Source of the DNA: Eucommia ulmoides
Lineage: Eukaryota; Streptophyta; Magnoliopsida; Garryales; Eucommiaceae
Reading direction: 5' to 3'
Assembly: GCA_016647705.1 (NCBI GenBank)
Contig: CM028334.1
Span: 1 to 64,000 of the forward strand
Length of the DNA stretch: 64,000 nucleotides
Shown here: piece by piece, positions 37,548 to 47,230 of the stretch
Layout of the letters: each line of letters begins with the position of its first letter
How positions within the stretch are numbered: the first letter of the stretch is position 1
Program-made: the position numbers and the translations under genes
Notes under the pieces: model-generated
Seen by the model: the letters and a program-made list of their open reading frames with translations, nothing else
Database searches by the model: none
What the model was told of the DNA's origin: nothing

Positions 37548-38012
37548 TGCCACTTGCCCTCCTCTTACTAGTTGTATCAACTCGGCAGATCTAATAATCC
37601 AAAGCTTAAACGGAACTGAAAAAAAAAATGATTTCAATCAAAGGGAACAGGAATGGTAGAAAGGACAAACAATTAATTTGAAGTAGGAATGAAGAACTAA
37701 AAGAATCGGTGACTGAGATAGGGCCTATGATGAAAATGGGTCGGGTCGAGACGGGGTTTGAGCAAACCCCAGCCGACCTATCTATATTCAATTCCTTGGA
37801 GTAATAAGCGTCAGGGAAAAAAAGGTTCCAAAGAGGATTAGCACAGAAGCCCCATAAAAGTTCAATTTCCAACAATATTCTCAAATTCAAGTACAAAATC
37901 ATAGTACCGAAGAAGAATGAAAGTCGCCTTCCTTACTCACCAAATGCAAGTGTGTTGACTTGATTAAAGAAAGCACAAACTCTACGAAAATTTATCAGAT
38001 ACAAAAGGAAAA
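37548..38012. promoter_or_regulatory. Upstream region of TEX2-like gene, possibly bidirectional
   Basis: About 465 bp separate the TEX2-like start (minus) from a possible plus-strand first exon at 38013. No clear TATA box was seen on either strand. A 5' UTR is likely within it. The bidirectional reading depends on the 38013 exon being real. Confidence 0.4.
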
Positions 38013-38160
38013 ATGAGGGAATCTCACCGATCCATCAACGGTGAAGCTGCAGAAGCAGAGAGCAGAAAGTGGGAAAGCATTAAAGGGAAGCCGACTTCGA
38101 GGAGTTCTCAGAATATGTTCAATGACATTCTTAACTCTCAACTCCCAATTCCCCTCAGAA
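38013..38160 (+). CDS. Possible first exon of an unidentified plus-strand gene
   Basis: The frame opens MRESHRSINGEAAEAESRKW and continues ESIKGKPTSRSSQNMFNDIL to LPIPLRT. It is followed by AGAACG|GTGAGTGG, a strong splice donor. The composition is that of a normal soluble protein and unlike the nearby repeat frames. I do not recognise the family, and no further exon was found; the 38184 element would lie in its intron. It could instead be a 5' UTR or a chance frame. Confidence 0.35.
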
Positions 38161-38183
38161 CGGTGAGTGGATTTGAAAGCTTA

Positions 38184-39883
38184 GGCCCATTTGGTTCCAT
38201 TCTCATATTTTTAAAAATTCTGTTTAAAAATGGCGTTTGGTAATTTTTGTTTCCGTTTTCATTTTATTTCTATTTAAAAATTTTACCCACTTTTTTCTTA
38301 AGAAATGAGAAACAAAAAAAAAATTGTTTCTCATTATTCTCATTCCATTCCTAAAACACATGGTCACTATTCACCCGCCGATGACCACCGTATGCCGCCG
38401 CTGGCCACCAGCGGCCATCTCCAGCAACCGTCCCCGGTCACCGGCCAGCCGGAAAAATTCCGGTCACTTCCGGCAGCCACCGCTGTCCAGCCGTCGCTGG
38501 CGACGGCCCCATTGCCCTCCGGTCGGCAACGGCGCCACCACCGTCAGACCAAAAAAAAAAAAAAAAAGATTTTAGGATAAAATCATTACCAAACACAATT
38601 CCCTTCCCAAAACAAAAAAAAAAATTATCGTTACCAAACGCGATTCTACTCCCAAAAAGAAAACAAAATTCTCATCCCATCTCATCTCATCCTATTCCCA
38701 TCCCACTGTTGGAATGGAAACAGAAACAGTTACCAAACGCCACCTTGGTTAATATTCTCATTTTTCTCAACTCATCTGGGATGGGTCCGATTGGATTGAG
38801 TTGGATTGAAAATTTTGTTTTCTACTAGGAATAGAATTGCATTTGATAACAACAAAAAAAAATTGTACTAAGAATAGAATCACGTTTAGTAACAATGTTA
38901 TCCTAAAATTGATTTCATGAATCAACTTTAGAATTGATTCAATCAAACTCCAAATTTAACCAAAATCCTCAAATCAAGAACCAATCTTAGAATTGATTTC
39001 ATGAAATTCTACTAAATCCTCAAATCAAGAATCAACCCTAAACCAAAATTAACTCTAAACCAAAATTAAGAATCAAGCCCTAAATCGAAATAGAAATCGA
39101 AATTGATTTCGAAATTGAAAATCAGAATAGAAATCGAAATCGATTTCGAAAATCAAGAACGACGATGTCGAAATCGAAATAGAAATCGACATCGATTTTG
39201 AAAATCAAGAACGAAATTGATGTCAAAATCGAAAATTGGAATAGAAATCGAAATCAATTTCGAAAATCAAGAACCAAGCCCTAACAACATCGGACAGATT
39301 GAAGAGGACAGCGATGATGATAACCGGCTTGGAGTAGAGACAAGACGTTGACGATGACATGATCGGCGATGGAGTTCAGATGAAGCAAGCAGAAGTCGGT
39401 CGAAATCGAAAATCGAAATGATAATCTGTAATTTCGTCGATGATGGCAGAGAAGACGACAACGATTGAGAGATGACGACGACAGAGAGACAACGGCGACA
39501 CACAGACGAGGAATAGACGAAGACGATAAAGCGGCGAGGACGAAGACATTAGACGAGGAGGATGACGAAGACGAAGACACAGAGGGAAAATGAAAAATGA
39601 AAAAAAAGAACTCTCATTTGCAGTTAACAGAAGTCGAACAGGGGACTCAATAACAATTGATTTAATTTCGTGCGCGTCTTTTTTTTGGGTTGAGTTTTTT
39701 AACACAAAAAAAAAACAAAAAAAAACAAGTTTTTTTTGTTTATCATTTTCTTAAGATTTTGAGAATCAATTCTCATTTTTTGGGTTAAGTTGGGTTGAGT
39801 TTTGTGTTGCCAAACGTGTTCCCAAAAATCAATCACAGAATTTTTGGGTTGGGTTGGGTTGGAAACACTAACCAAACGGGGCC
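38184..39883. mobile_element. Harbinger-like non-autonomous element with TTA target duplication
   Basis: The left end is GGCCCATTTGGTTCC. The right end, reversed, is GGCCCCGTTTGGTTAGTG. The element is flanked by TTA at 38181-38183 and 39884-39886. These ends and the TTA duplication fit PIF/Harbinger (Tourist-type) elements. The 1.7 kb inside has no transposase. It contains GCGTTTGGTAA phrases in both orientations (38231, 38734), so a smaller element of about 560 bp may be nested at the left, and a 39060-39270 stretch built on GAAATCGAAAT. Confidence 0.7.
39060..39270. repeat. GAAATCGAAAT-type simple repeat
   Basis: Irregular tandem iterations of GAAATCGAAAT and TCGATTTCGA-like units inside the Harbinger-like element. 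It is low complexity. Confidence 0.75.
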
Positions 39884-39948
39884 TTAAAATTCCGCAATCG
39901 ATCAAATTTTTTCTTTGAAAAATCTTTCACAAAAGACTGATAACCAAT

Positions 39949-40908
39949 TTGCAGAGGGCAAAGTGGTTGAATGATGTCTTAGCTATTTGTATGCGTTGCA
40001 CTAGTGCTAATGAGTCCATTGATCACATGCTAAGAACTTGCCCAAAAGCTTGGACCGTGCGGAGCATGTTTCTAAACATGAATACCTTGAGTCAAGATCA
40101 TGGCATGAGTATTCAAGACTGGATAACTAAACACTTAAAAGGGAGATCTATAGAAACCCCCTCTCTTTATTTCTTTGTGGCCATTATTTGGGAGATTTGG
40201 AAGGATAGAAACAAGGAAGTTATTGAAGGAACTATCCAAAATCCTTCCGTGATTGCTTCCAAAATCCATTGCTTCGCAAGGGAGATGTTGGAAGCTTTTT
40301 ATCCCAACCAAAACCGTAATGGCATTTTCATTTCCCATGGGACTAACTGGATCTCTCCCCCTGTAGATGCGTTTAAACTAAACACGGATGGCAGCGCGTT
40401 GGGCAATCCCGAGAAAGGAAGAGTTGGCGGCCTTATTAGACGGATGGATGGAGCTTGGGAGATGGGTTTTTTTGGCCACTTGGAGTCATGTACTATTTTG
40501 GAAGCAAAGATCATAGGCATCCATGTCGGTCTGTGCCTTGCGATCACTAGAGGTTTCTCGAGAGTGGTTGTGGAATCTAATTCCTTGAAAGCAGTCAATC
40601 TCATTAAAGACGACTACCCGAAGACTCACTTGTTGAGGGGTTGGGTGATGGAATGCAAGTATATCATCGAGAATCATGATTTCGAGATTCAAGCCACTAG
40701 GAGAGCCAATAATTGGTGCACGAACTTCCTTGCCTTGATGGGGACGAACAGTAGATCTGAGATGTATTATTTGGAAGAACCCCCCGAAGGGCTCGAGAGA
40801 CTTCTGATTGCGGACATGCATACTGAGGGCCATCCTCATAGTTCTTATTTGTTTGTCTTGTCTTTCATTACCAAAAAAAAACAAATTGACTTTCACCCAA
40901 TATTTTGA
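39949..40908 (+). CDS. LINE-derived RNase H-like protein (RVT_3 type), frame intact
   Basis: An open frame of 319 codons. A zinc-binding motif (C14, C17, H26, C31 in MRCTSANESIDHMLRTCPKA) is the zf-RVT region that follows reverse transcriptase in L1 LINEs. An RNase H domain follows at about residues 143-265, with TDGSALGNPEKG and LEAKIIGIHVGL. D147 and E185 of the active site are present. The third and fourth expected acidic residues are N211 (VVVESNSL) and N259 (NWCTNFLALMG), so cleavage activity is doubtful. No reverse transcriptase precedes it. It starts 66 bases after the Harbinger-like element. It is most likely a truncated LINE tail; an open frame of this length leaves a small chance of a host gene. 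Confidence 0.75.
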   Translation: MQRAKWLNDVLAICMRCTSANESIDHMLRTCPKAWTVRSMFLNMNTLSQDHGMSIQDWITKHLKGRSIETPSLYFFVAIIWEIWKDRNKEVIEGTIQNPSVIASKIHCFAREMLEAFYPNQNRNGIFISHGTNWISPPVDAFKLNTDGSALGNPEKGRVGGLIRRMDGAWEMGFFGHLESCTILEAKIIGIHVGLCLAITRGFSRVVVESNSLKAVNLIKDDYPKTHLLRGWVMECKYIIENHDFEIQATRRANNWCTNFLALMGTNSRSEMYYLEEPPEGLERLLIADMHTEGHPHSSYLFVLSFITKKKQIDFHPIF

Positions 40909-41454
40909 GAGGTTTATACAATTTACTCTTCCCTGTCTTTTTATCCATAAGATATTTCCTCTATCATTTTATAAATTCCGACCAACTCCTTATTATTTTT
41001 AATCAATGACCACTTATTTCCCGTATAAGCAAAAAATTAGTAATATTTTTATTGTAATAATAATTTTATCCTTAATCATTTAAAAACGATTAAATAACCA
41101 AAAATTAAAATACATAAATATCCCTTTAAATTTATTTTATATATATTTTCGTTCTTCATTTTTTTTACAACATCCCTATTTATAAAATATATTTTTTTAA
41201 CCCGTTTCCAACAAAAACAAAAAGATCGCATCTGCCATTTAGGTCTTCTTTTTCTTCCTCCCTTATCTTTCTTCACCCCCCCCTCCCCACCACTTCCTCC
41301 TCATTTTTTCCCTCATCTCTCTCTCTCTCTCTTTGGCATGTTACCAAATTTGTGCTCTCTAGTGGTGGTGGACGACATTGAGAGGGGGGTAGGGGTGGAG
41401 GGCTAGTTTAGGTAATAATAACCATTTATTAAAATAAATATAACTATTGTTGTA
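40909..41454. other. AT-rich spacer, no feature recognised
   Basis: No gene is seen. Short pyrimidine runs and a CT microsatellite lie near 41318-41331. Confidence 0.5.
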
Positions 41455-42255
41455 CACATTTTTTTTACAATATAATTATATATTCAGATTCGTCTAAACA
41501 AAATCTTCAAAACAGTATCAAATTCACTATTTTTTTCATTAGTTTCCAATTTTTATATTCATGTTACATTTTACATGGGTACTTCCAGATTTTTTAATTT
41601 TCTACATATTATAAGATGTTATATGTAACATCTACATGAAATACAATTCAACACAAACAATATTACATTCCCACGCAAAAGAGGATATATGTGTTGACAG
41701 TAAATAGAAAATGTTACATGCAATACAAACAATGTTACATTCTACACACAACGATATCAAATTCACTGTTTTTTTCATTAGTTTTCAGTTTTCACATTCA
41801 TGTTACATTTCACATGGGTACTTCCAAATTTTTTAGTTTTCTACGAATTATAAAATGTTACATGTAACGTCTACATAAAACACGATTCAACACATGCAAT
41901 GTTACATTCCCACGCAAAAGAGAAAATCTGTGTTAACAATAAATAGGAAATGTTATAGGCAATACATGCAATGTTACATTTCACACACAAAGAGCATATT
42001 GCATGTGGAATGTAACATTGCATGTGTTGAATCATATATCGTAACACGTGTGAATGTTACATGTAACTTGGTGTGATAGTAATGTTACATGAACATTCAT
42101 GTAATAATAATGTTACATGTAACATTCATGTTGAATGTAACACGAATCCGAAACTAATCCAAAAAAATATTGAATGTGATATCATTTTGAAGATTTTATT
42201 GAGACAAATATAAATATATAATTATATTATAAAAAAAATATGTACAATAAAAATT
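41455..42255. mobile_element. Foldback-type inverted-repeat element
   Basis: The left arm phrase TTTTTTACAATATAATTATA (41461) is mirrored at 42205-42235, and the AAAATCTTCAAAA phrase at 41500 is mirrored near 42188. The interior is built from TGTTACATGTAAC and CATGCAATGTTACATTCC phrases in both orientations. The left arm holds a direct duplication of about 239 bp (41516-41754 and 41755-41985). The outer borders and a target duplication are not clear. Confidence 0.6.
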
Positions 42256-42289
42256 ATTTTGATTTAAATAAAATAATTTTGTGTGAAAC

Positions 42290-43282
42290 CTCTAAATAAG
42301 GAAATTATAAACGCGAGAATCATGTAGGGGTAATTTTGTTATATAATTTATGCGTTTTTTAAAATTTGGGACTAGATGGTTCAAAAAATTTGTAGATTGG
42401 GATTATTTGGTTTATTTTCAAACATGCGGGTTTAATTGGTAGTTTTACGCTAAAATTGGGATCGACCAATAATTTTTCCTTAAAAAAATATAGGGAAAAG
42501 TACATTTGAAACTTTTTAGGTATTGACAGATTTCTAAATGGTCCATCTCTGTTTGAGCGTTTCATTTTAAACCCTTTAGGTATCGGCCTATTTTTATTCG
42601 GTCCTTCCATCAAAAAATCTGTCAAACATAACAGAATAGAGGAACAAATCTGTCTTTTTACGTATTTTTAATTTTTTAATGATTTTTTTTTTCTCTAAAT
42701 AAGGAAGTTATAAATGTGAGAATCATGCAGGAGTAATTTTGTCATATAATTTCTGCATTTTTTAAAATTTAGGACTAGATGGTTCAAAAAATTTGTAGAT
42801 TGGGATTATTTGGTTTATTTTCAAACATGTAGGTTTAATTGGTAGTTTCATGCTAAAATTGGGATTGACTAGTAATTTTTCATTAAAAAAATATAGAAAA
42901 AAGTACATTTTAAACTCTCTAGGTATTGACAGATTTCCAATTGGTCTATCTACATTTGAACGTTTTATTTTAAACCCTCTAAGTATCAGATCGTTTTTAT
43001 TCAGTCATTCCGTCAAAAAATCTGTCAAACATAACAGAATGAAGGGCAAATATGTATTTTTATATATTTTTAATTTTTTAATGATTTTCTTTTTTTCTTT
43101 TTCTTTTTTTCTTTTTTTGATTTCCCGCTATTTTGTTATGTTTAACAGATTTTTTGACGGAATAACTAAATAAAACTAGGCTGATACCTAGAGGGTTTAA
43201 AATAAAACGCTCAAATGGAGAGAGGCTATTTAGAAATCTGTCAATATCTAGAGGGTTTAAAATGTACTTTTTCCAAAAATAT
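42290..43282. mobile_element. Small inverted-repeat element with a 403-bp tandem duplication
   Basis: A unit that starts CTCTAAATAAGGAA and ends near AATTTTTTAATGATTTT occurs at 42290 and again at 42693, a period of 403 bases. Each unit includes a left arm (AAAAGTACATTTTAAAC...CATAACAGAATG). One reversed arm follows at 43130-43280 (TGTTATGTTTAACAG...GTTTAAAATGTACTTTTT). So 42895-43282 is a complete element of about 390 bp with near full-length inverted arms, and 42290-42692 is a duplicated left half. Confidence 0.75.
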
Positions 43283-43309
43283 ATACTTTTTTAACCATTT
43301 TTTAACAAT

Positions 43310-43413
43310 ATATATACATATATATACACACACACACACACATATATATATATAAAAGATCAGTTCTTCTTATTCCTCCTCTCTTTCTCTCTCCTCACCA
43401 CCAGCTTCTTTCT

Positions 43414-43449
<36 letters not shown>

Positions 43450-43450
43450 C
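43310..43450. repeat. TA/CA microsatellite and long T tract
   Basis: A TATACA and CACACA tract lies at about 43310-43352. An unbroken T run of about 33 lies at 43417-43449. Confidence 0.9.
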
Positions 43451-43799
43451 GCTATGGACAAATCCCTCATGGATTTGTGCTCGTAGGCAACCCACAGACT
43501 ACAACCAGAATTTTAACTGCTATTATATTCACCATTATCATCATTTTCGAGCTTTGAAGATGAACTTCCTAAGCTTATCATTCATTCAAAAGCCTTCTCA
43601 GACCTATCACACAAGAAAAATAAAAAAAATTTGCCTAAAAACCCTAATTTCGTATTTTTGCGACTCAATTTCTATCCAAACGTTCTCTAACTGCCTTCGT
43701 TCTGGTTCGCCTAAAATTTATTTGTCGCCTACTCTAATTTATTTGATGCCTCTATTTTGCCTACTCTCTCTCTCTTCGCCATGGATAATTCTCTACATG

Positions 43800-44905
43800 T
43801 TCGCATAGTCCATGGTTCACCCCAAAGAGTATGCAGGAGGACTCGAGGAAGTTCGACGCGATGGTAGAGTTGTGGAGGCAGAAGGTCTTGATGAGGTGGC
43901 CATCGACTTGATAGAGGTCCCTAGTGGTCTTGCATTGGTGGAGGTCCTTAGAGGTCCCAAATTACCCCAAAACCCTAGTTGGCTATCACTGAGCCAGTTT
44001 AGGAATGCACAAAGGACGCCATCATTCAAACAAGCTACCAAAATGAGACACGCATTATGTAATTCCTGATGGCCTTGAGAGAAGAATTTGAGCATGTACG
44101 AGCTTCAATCCTACACCGGGGCAAGATATGTTCCCTAAACAATGTTATTTTTTATCTACTTAGTGAGAAAACACGCCTTGCGACATTACAAAGATCAAAT
44201 ATAGATATTGCTCTTGCCACACTAGCTATCAGGCCAAACTTATCTCAAAAGCCCTTATACTGCAGGTATTATTATTTACAAGGGTACGAATTGCTCAAAT
44301 GTCCTTCTTGTCTGTGTAAGATATGCAAAGAACCAGGCCACTATCTTATAGATTACCCTAAACTTCCATCATTATCATCTAGAAATCAATCAAACAGGAA
44401 TCAGTCTCGTTCTTGAGGCTCTCGCAATTGGTCTTACCTAAAGCCAAAGAACGTTGTCGCTGCAACCACTGATGCTACCCCGACTTCATCAAACTCTCCA
44501 CCCGATTGAAGTGTTTTCAGCTACACCAGGTATACCTTGATGGTACTTTGATTATGCCTGTTACAACCACATGACATCTGTTGCCCTTATCTTTTCCTCT
44601 AAAACCTGCGATAGGCATGCACCTACTATTCAACCTGCGCCAATGGATCCAATATGTCAATTATCCATACTGTACATGTTGATAGTTCTCATTTATCTCT
44701 CCCCAATACATATTTAGTCCCTAATCTTATGTTTAATCTTATATCTGTTGGACAACTATGTGATCTTGGATTTGATTTGTTTTTTTTTTCTATTGATTGT
44801 CGTGTACAGGAGCCTCAAATAGGAAAACTCCTTGGAAGTGACTATAAAGTTGGATGCCTCTTTGAGCTCACTCATCTCCAAGTTCTATTGTAGGGATCGT
44901 AGCAA
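43800..44905 (+). mobile_element. Copia gag-protease fragment, degraded
   Basis: The plus strand gives gag sequence (MALREEFEHVRASILHRGK) and a zinc knuckle of the CX2CX4HX4 type whose last cysteine is not conserved (CKICKEPGHYLIDY). Then comes the protease region (LPNTYLVPNLMFNLISVGQL). No integrase or reverse transcriptase follows. It is cut off by the LTR block beginning at 44915. Several breaks. Confidence 0.75.
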
Positions 44906-45322
44906 GATACAAAATGTAAGACCTCAATTGTAGCACGTACGTCATTTTAGTTACATTTCAGAGTAATTGGAAAAATTCGGGGTGAAATCGGGTCAATTAA
45001 AATCCAAATTAAAAAGTTGAGGGGTCAAATTTCAAAGTTAGAAAACATTCTATCTAAGATTGGCATGTAGCTTTTGAATTGAAACCTTTCGGGGTGAAAT
45101 TACAATTCAGAAAAATCTTAAATGTGAAAAATTTGGACTAAAAAGAAGGTTTTAAGAAATTAAGGGGAGAAAAGAATAATTAACAATAAAAGATTTTATA
45201 TATATATATATATACACACACATATGCCTTGGAGGTGATCTGAGATCGGCCGGGGTACAAAGGAAAAGAGTGAGTAGCGACGTGGCAACGAGAGATCAAG
45301 CCTCCAACCACTAGATTCATGC

Positions 45323-45327
<5 letters not shown>

Positions 45328-45359
<32 letters not shown>
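45328..45359. repeat. TG microsatellite
   Basis: An uninterrupted TG run of about 15 units inside LTR copy A. Confidence 0.95.
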
Positions 45360-46991
45360 CATGCATATCATGATAAAAAGGATCTCAAAAGAAAAATCTA
45401 GAAAAAAAAAAAAACAGAGGAGAAAGAGGGGATCAGGGGTAGTGTTCGGACGGCCGGCGTGAGGGGGCGGTATGATCGTCACCATTGCCGTGTTCCTCTG
45501 GAAGGTTGTGGGTATGAGAGGGTGTGATCATCTATGCCGTGTTCAGGCATGTGGGTGTGTATGTTGTGCTTTGTTCAGCGTTGCCATTGCTGTGGTGTGT
45601 GAGTCATCGACGGTGACTGGCAATGTGCGTGTGTTTTCTGAAAATTAAATATGTGGGTTTGTGTATGTTTGTGTGTTTTGGGTGTGTGTGTGTGTATTCC
45701 ACTGCTATGAATGTGTGTGTGTGTGGTTCCGATCGTAGGTGAGTCACCGGAGTGGGTAGAGAGAGAGAGGAGTTCGGTCCGGCAGTGTGGGCTGTCTGTC
45801 GATAGGTGATCGGCTCTGGGTGGTTGGTCGGCTGTGTGGGTAGAGGTTGTGGATCGTTGTGATGTGAGTGTGCGTTCGGATTGGTGACGGAGGGAGTGCG
45901 GTTGGTTTAGTGTCGTTGGCTTGGCTCCGTCGTGGGTATGCGTTGTCGGATCTTTCTGGCGGTATTTCGTTCACCGTAGTGTGGGTGTATCATCATTCGA
46001 CCGGCCAACAGAGGGGTAAATGAGGGAGGTGTGATCGGAGCTCTTCGTCGGCAGCTGAGGCAGGATTGAACCAGACGCAGAAACGAAGAAGAAGAAAAGA
46101 AAAAGAAAGAAGAAAAAAAAAAGATTTCTTTTTACATAAACAACCCCAATAAAATCCAAAACCCATCTCACGGCCCATGGACGATTTAGAACAGGTAAAG
46201 TCTAAATCGATTTTTTAATTTCGTTAGATTAAATTATTGGCATTAACGGTTTCGCAATCGTAATAGTAATCCTTGTAATTGTGATAATATGTTATTAATC
46301 GCTAATCTGAATAAATCGGTACAGTAAATATTAACGAGGCGAGACGGACAAAATAATAATCCTTCATAATAAAACAATTGGAGAACGGGAAAATTGTAAA
46401 ACTTAGGGCCTGCATTGCATGATTAAGTTATTTTACATAAAATATTAATTTAGGCCCTGTTACTAATAGGTTCACAGGCACCGGGGTATCGGTAGAGAGA
46501 AATCTGTAAAAGCTGTTTGGAACGATTAGCCAGGTGAGTGTACTGTCTTCTTGCCAAATTATTTTTGCGTATATATATGATGAAATATTGGTTTACTTAA
46601 ATCATACAATTTTATAAATTATATGGATCAAGCAGAATGTGGGAGAGTTGGTAAACTAGATTTTCGAAAGATTTCGCTGGTTTTCGAAATGAAATTGAAA
46701 AATGAATTTTTGTTGGATTTGGTGAAATCAAACGGTATTTTTAGAAGAGAATAGAAAACATCTGTTTTCTAGAAATACATGGTTTTCAAAAAATGAAGGA
46801 AGAAAAAAGGGTTTTGATAGAATCAGACGTTTTTTTTTTTTTTTAAAAAGTGTGAAATATGATTTTTTTTGGATTTAAAGCTTGGTTTTGATAAAAAAGA
46901 GATAGGTGTGGTGATTTGACGAGGGTGAGTGAACGATATTTATTGAGTTGTGATTTAATGATGCTGTATTTGATTTGACGATGTCATAGTA

Positions 46992-47156
46992 TTTATCTGT
47001 TTCGGTAGAGTGGGGTTATCCGCTTCGGCGGAGTAATGTTATCCGTTTCGGCAGAGTGATGTTATTCGCTTCGGCGGAGTGATGTTTATCTGCTTCGGTA
47101 GAGTGATGTTAGACGTTTATACTGCGCAGTGATTATCCGCTTCAGCGGAGTAATGG
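46992..47156 (+). repeat. Array of short hairpins with TTCG loops in LTR copy A
   Basis: Six units spaced mostly 22-24 bases apart. The clearest is TCCGC-TTCG-GCGGA, a 5-bp stem closed by the stable c(UUCG)g loop if read as RNA. Another unit is TCTGC-TTCG-GTAGA, where the third pair has changed from C:G to T:A. The last is TCCGC-TTCA-GCGGA. Two units carry mismatches or wobble pairs. Confidence 0.75.
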
Positions 47157-47188
47157 GTGTTCGTAGGAAGGCATATCCTACGGATAGT

Positions 47189-47230
47189 ACGGTACCGTTG
47201 CAAACTCCCGATCGTGAGGTTAAAACGATC
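47189..47230 (+). repeat. Conserved LTR core, copy A
   Basis: Contains ACGGTACCGT (a palindrome), then GATCGTGAGGTTAAAACGATC, whose ends form a 6-bp stem. The same core is nearly unchanged at 49746-49787 and 55448-55489, although the surrounding LTRs have diverged widely. Confidence 0.8.

Noticed and set aside
37548-37637. Longer TEX2-like N-terminus from the upstream Met at 37637
   Set aside because: The family begins with the hydrophobic anchor. The extra 30 residues have no support, and 37547 is the natural start.
41894-42120. CRISPR-like look of repeated TGTTACAT phrases
   Set aside because: Spacing is irregular and phrases occur in both orientations. It is the interior of a foldback element in a plant genome.
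45744-46178. Open frames inside LTR copy A
   Set aside because: Low-complexity and TG/GT-rich reading of an LTR. The equivalent place in copies B and C has no matching frame.
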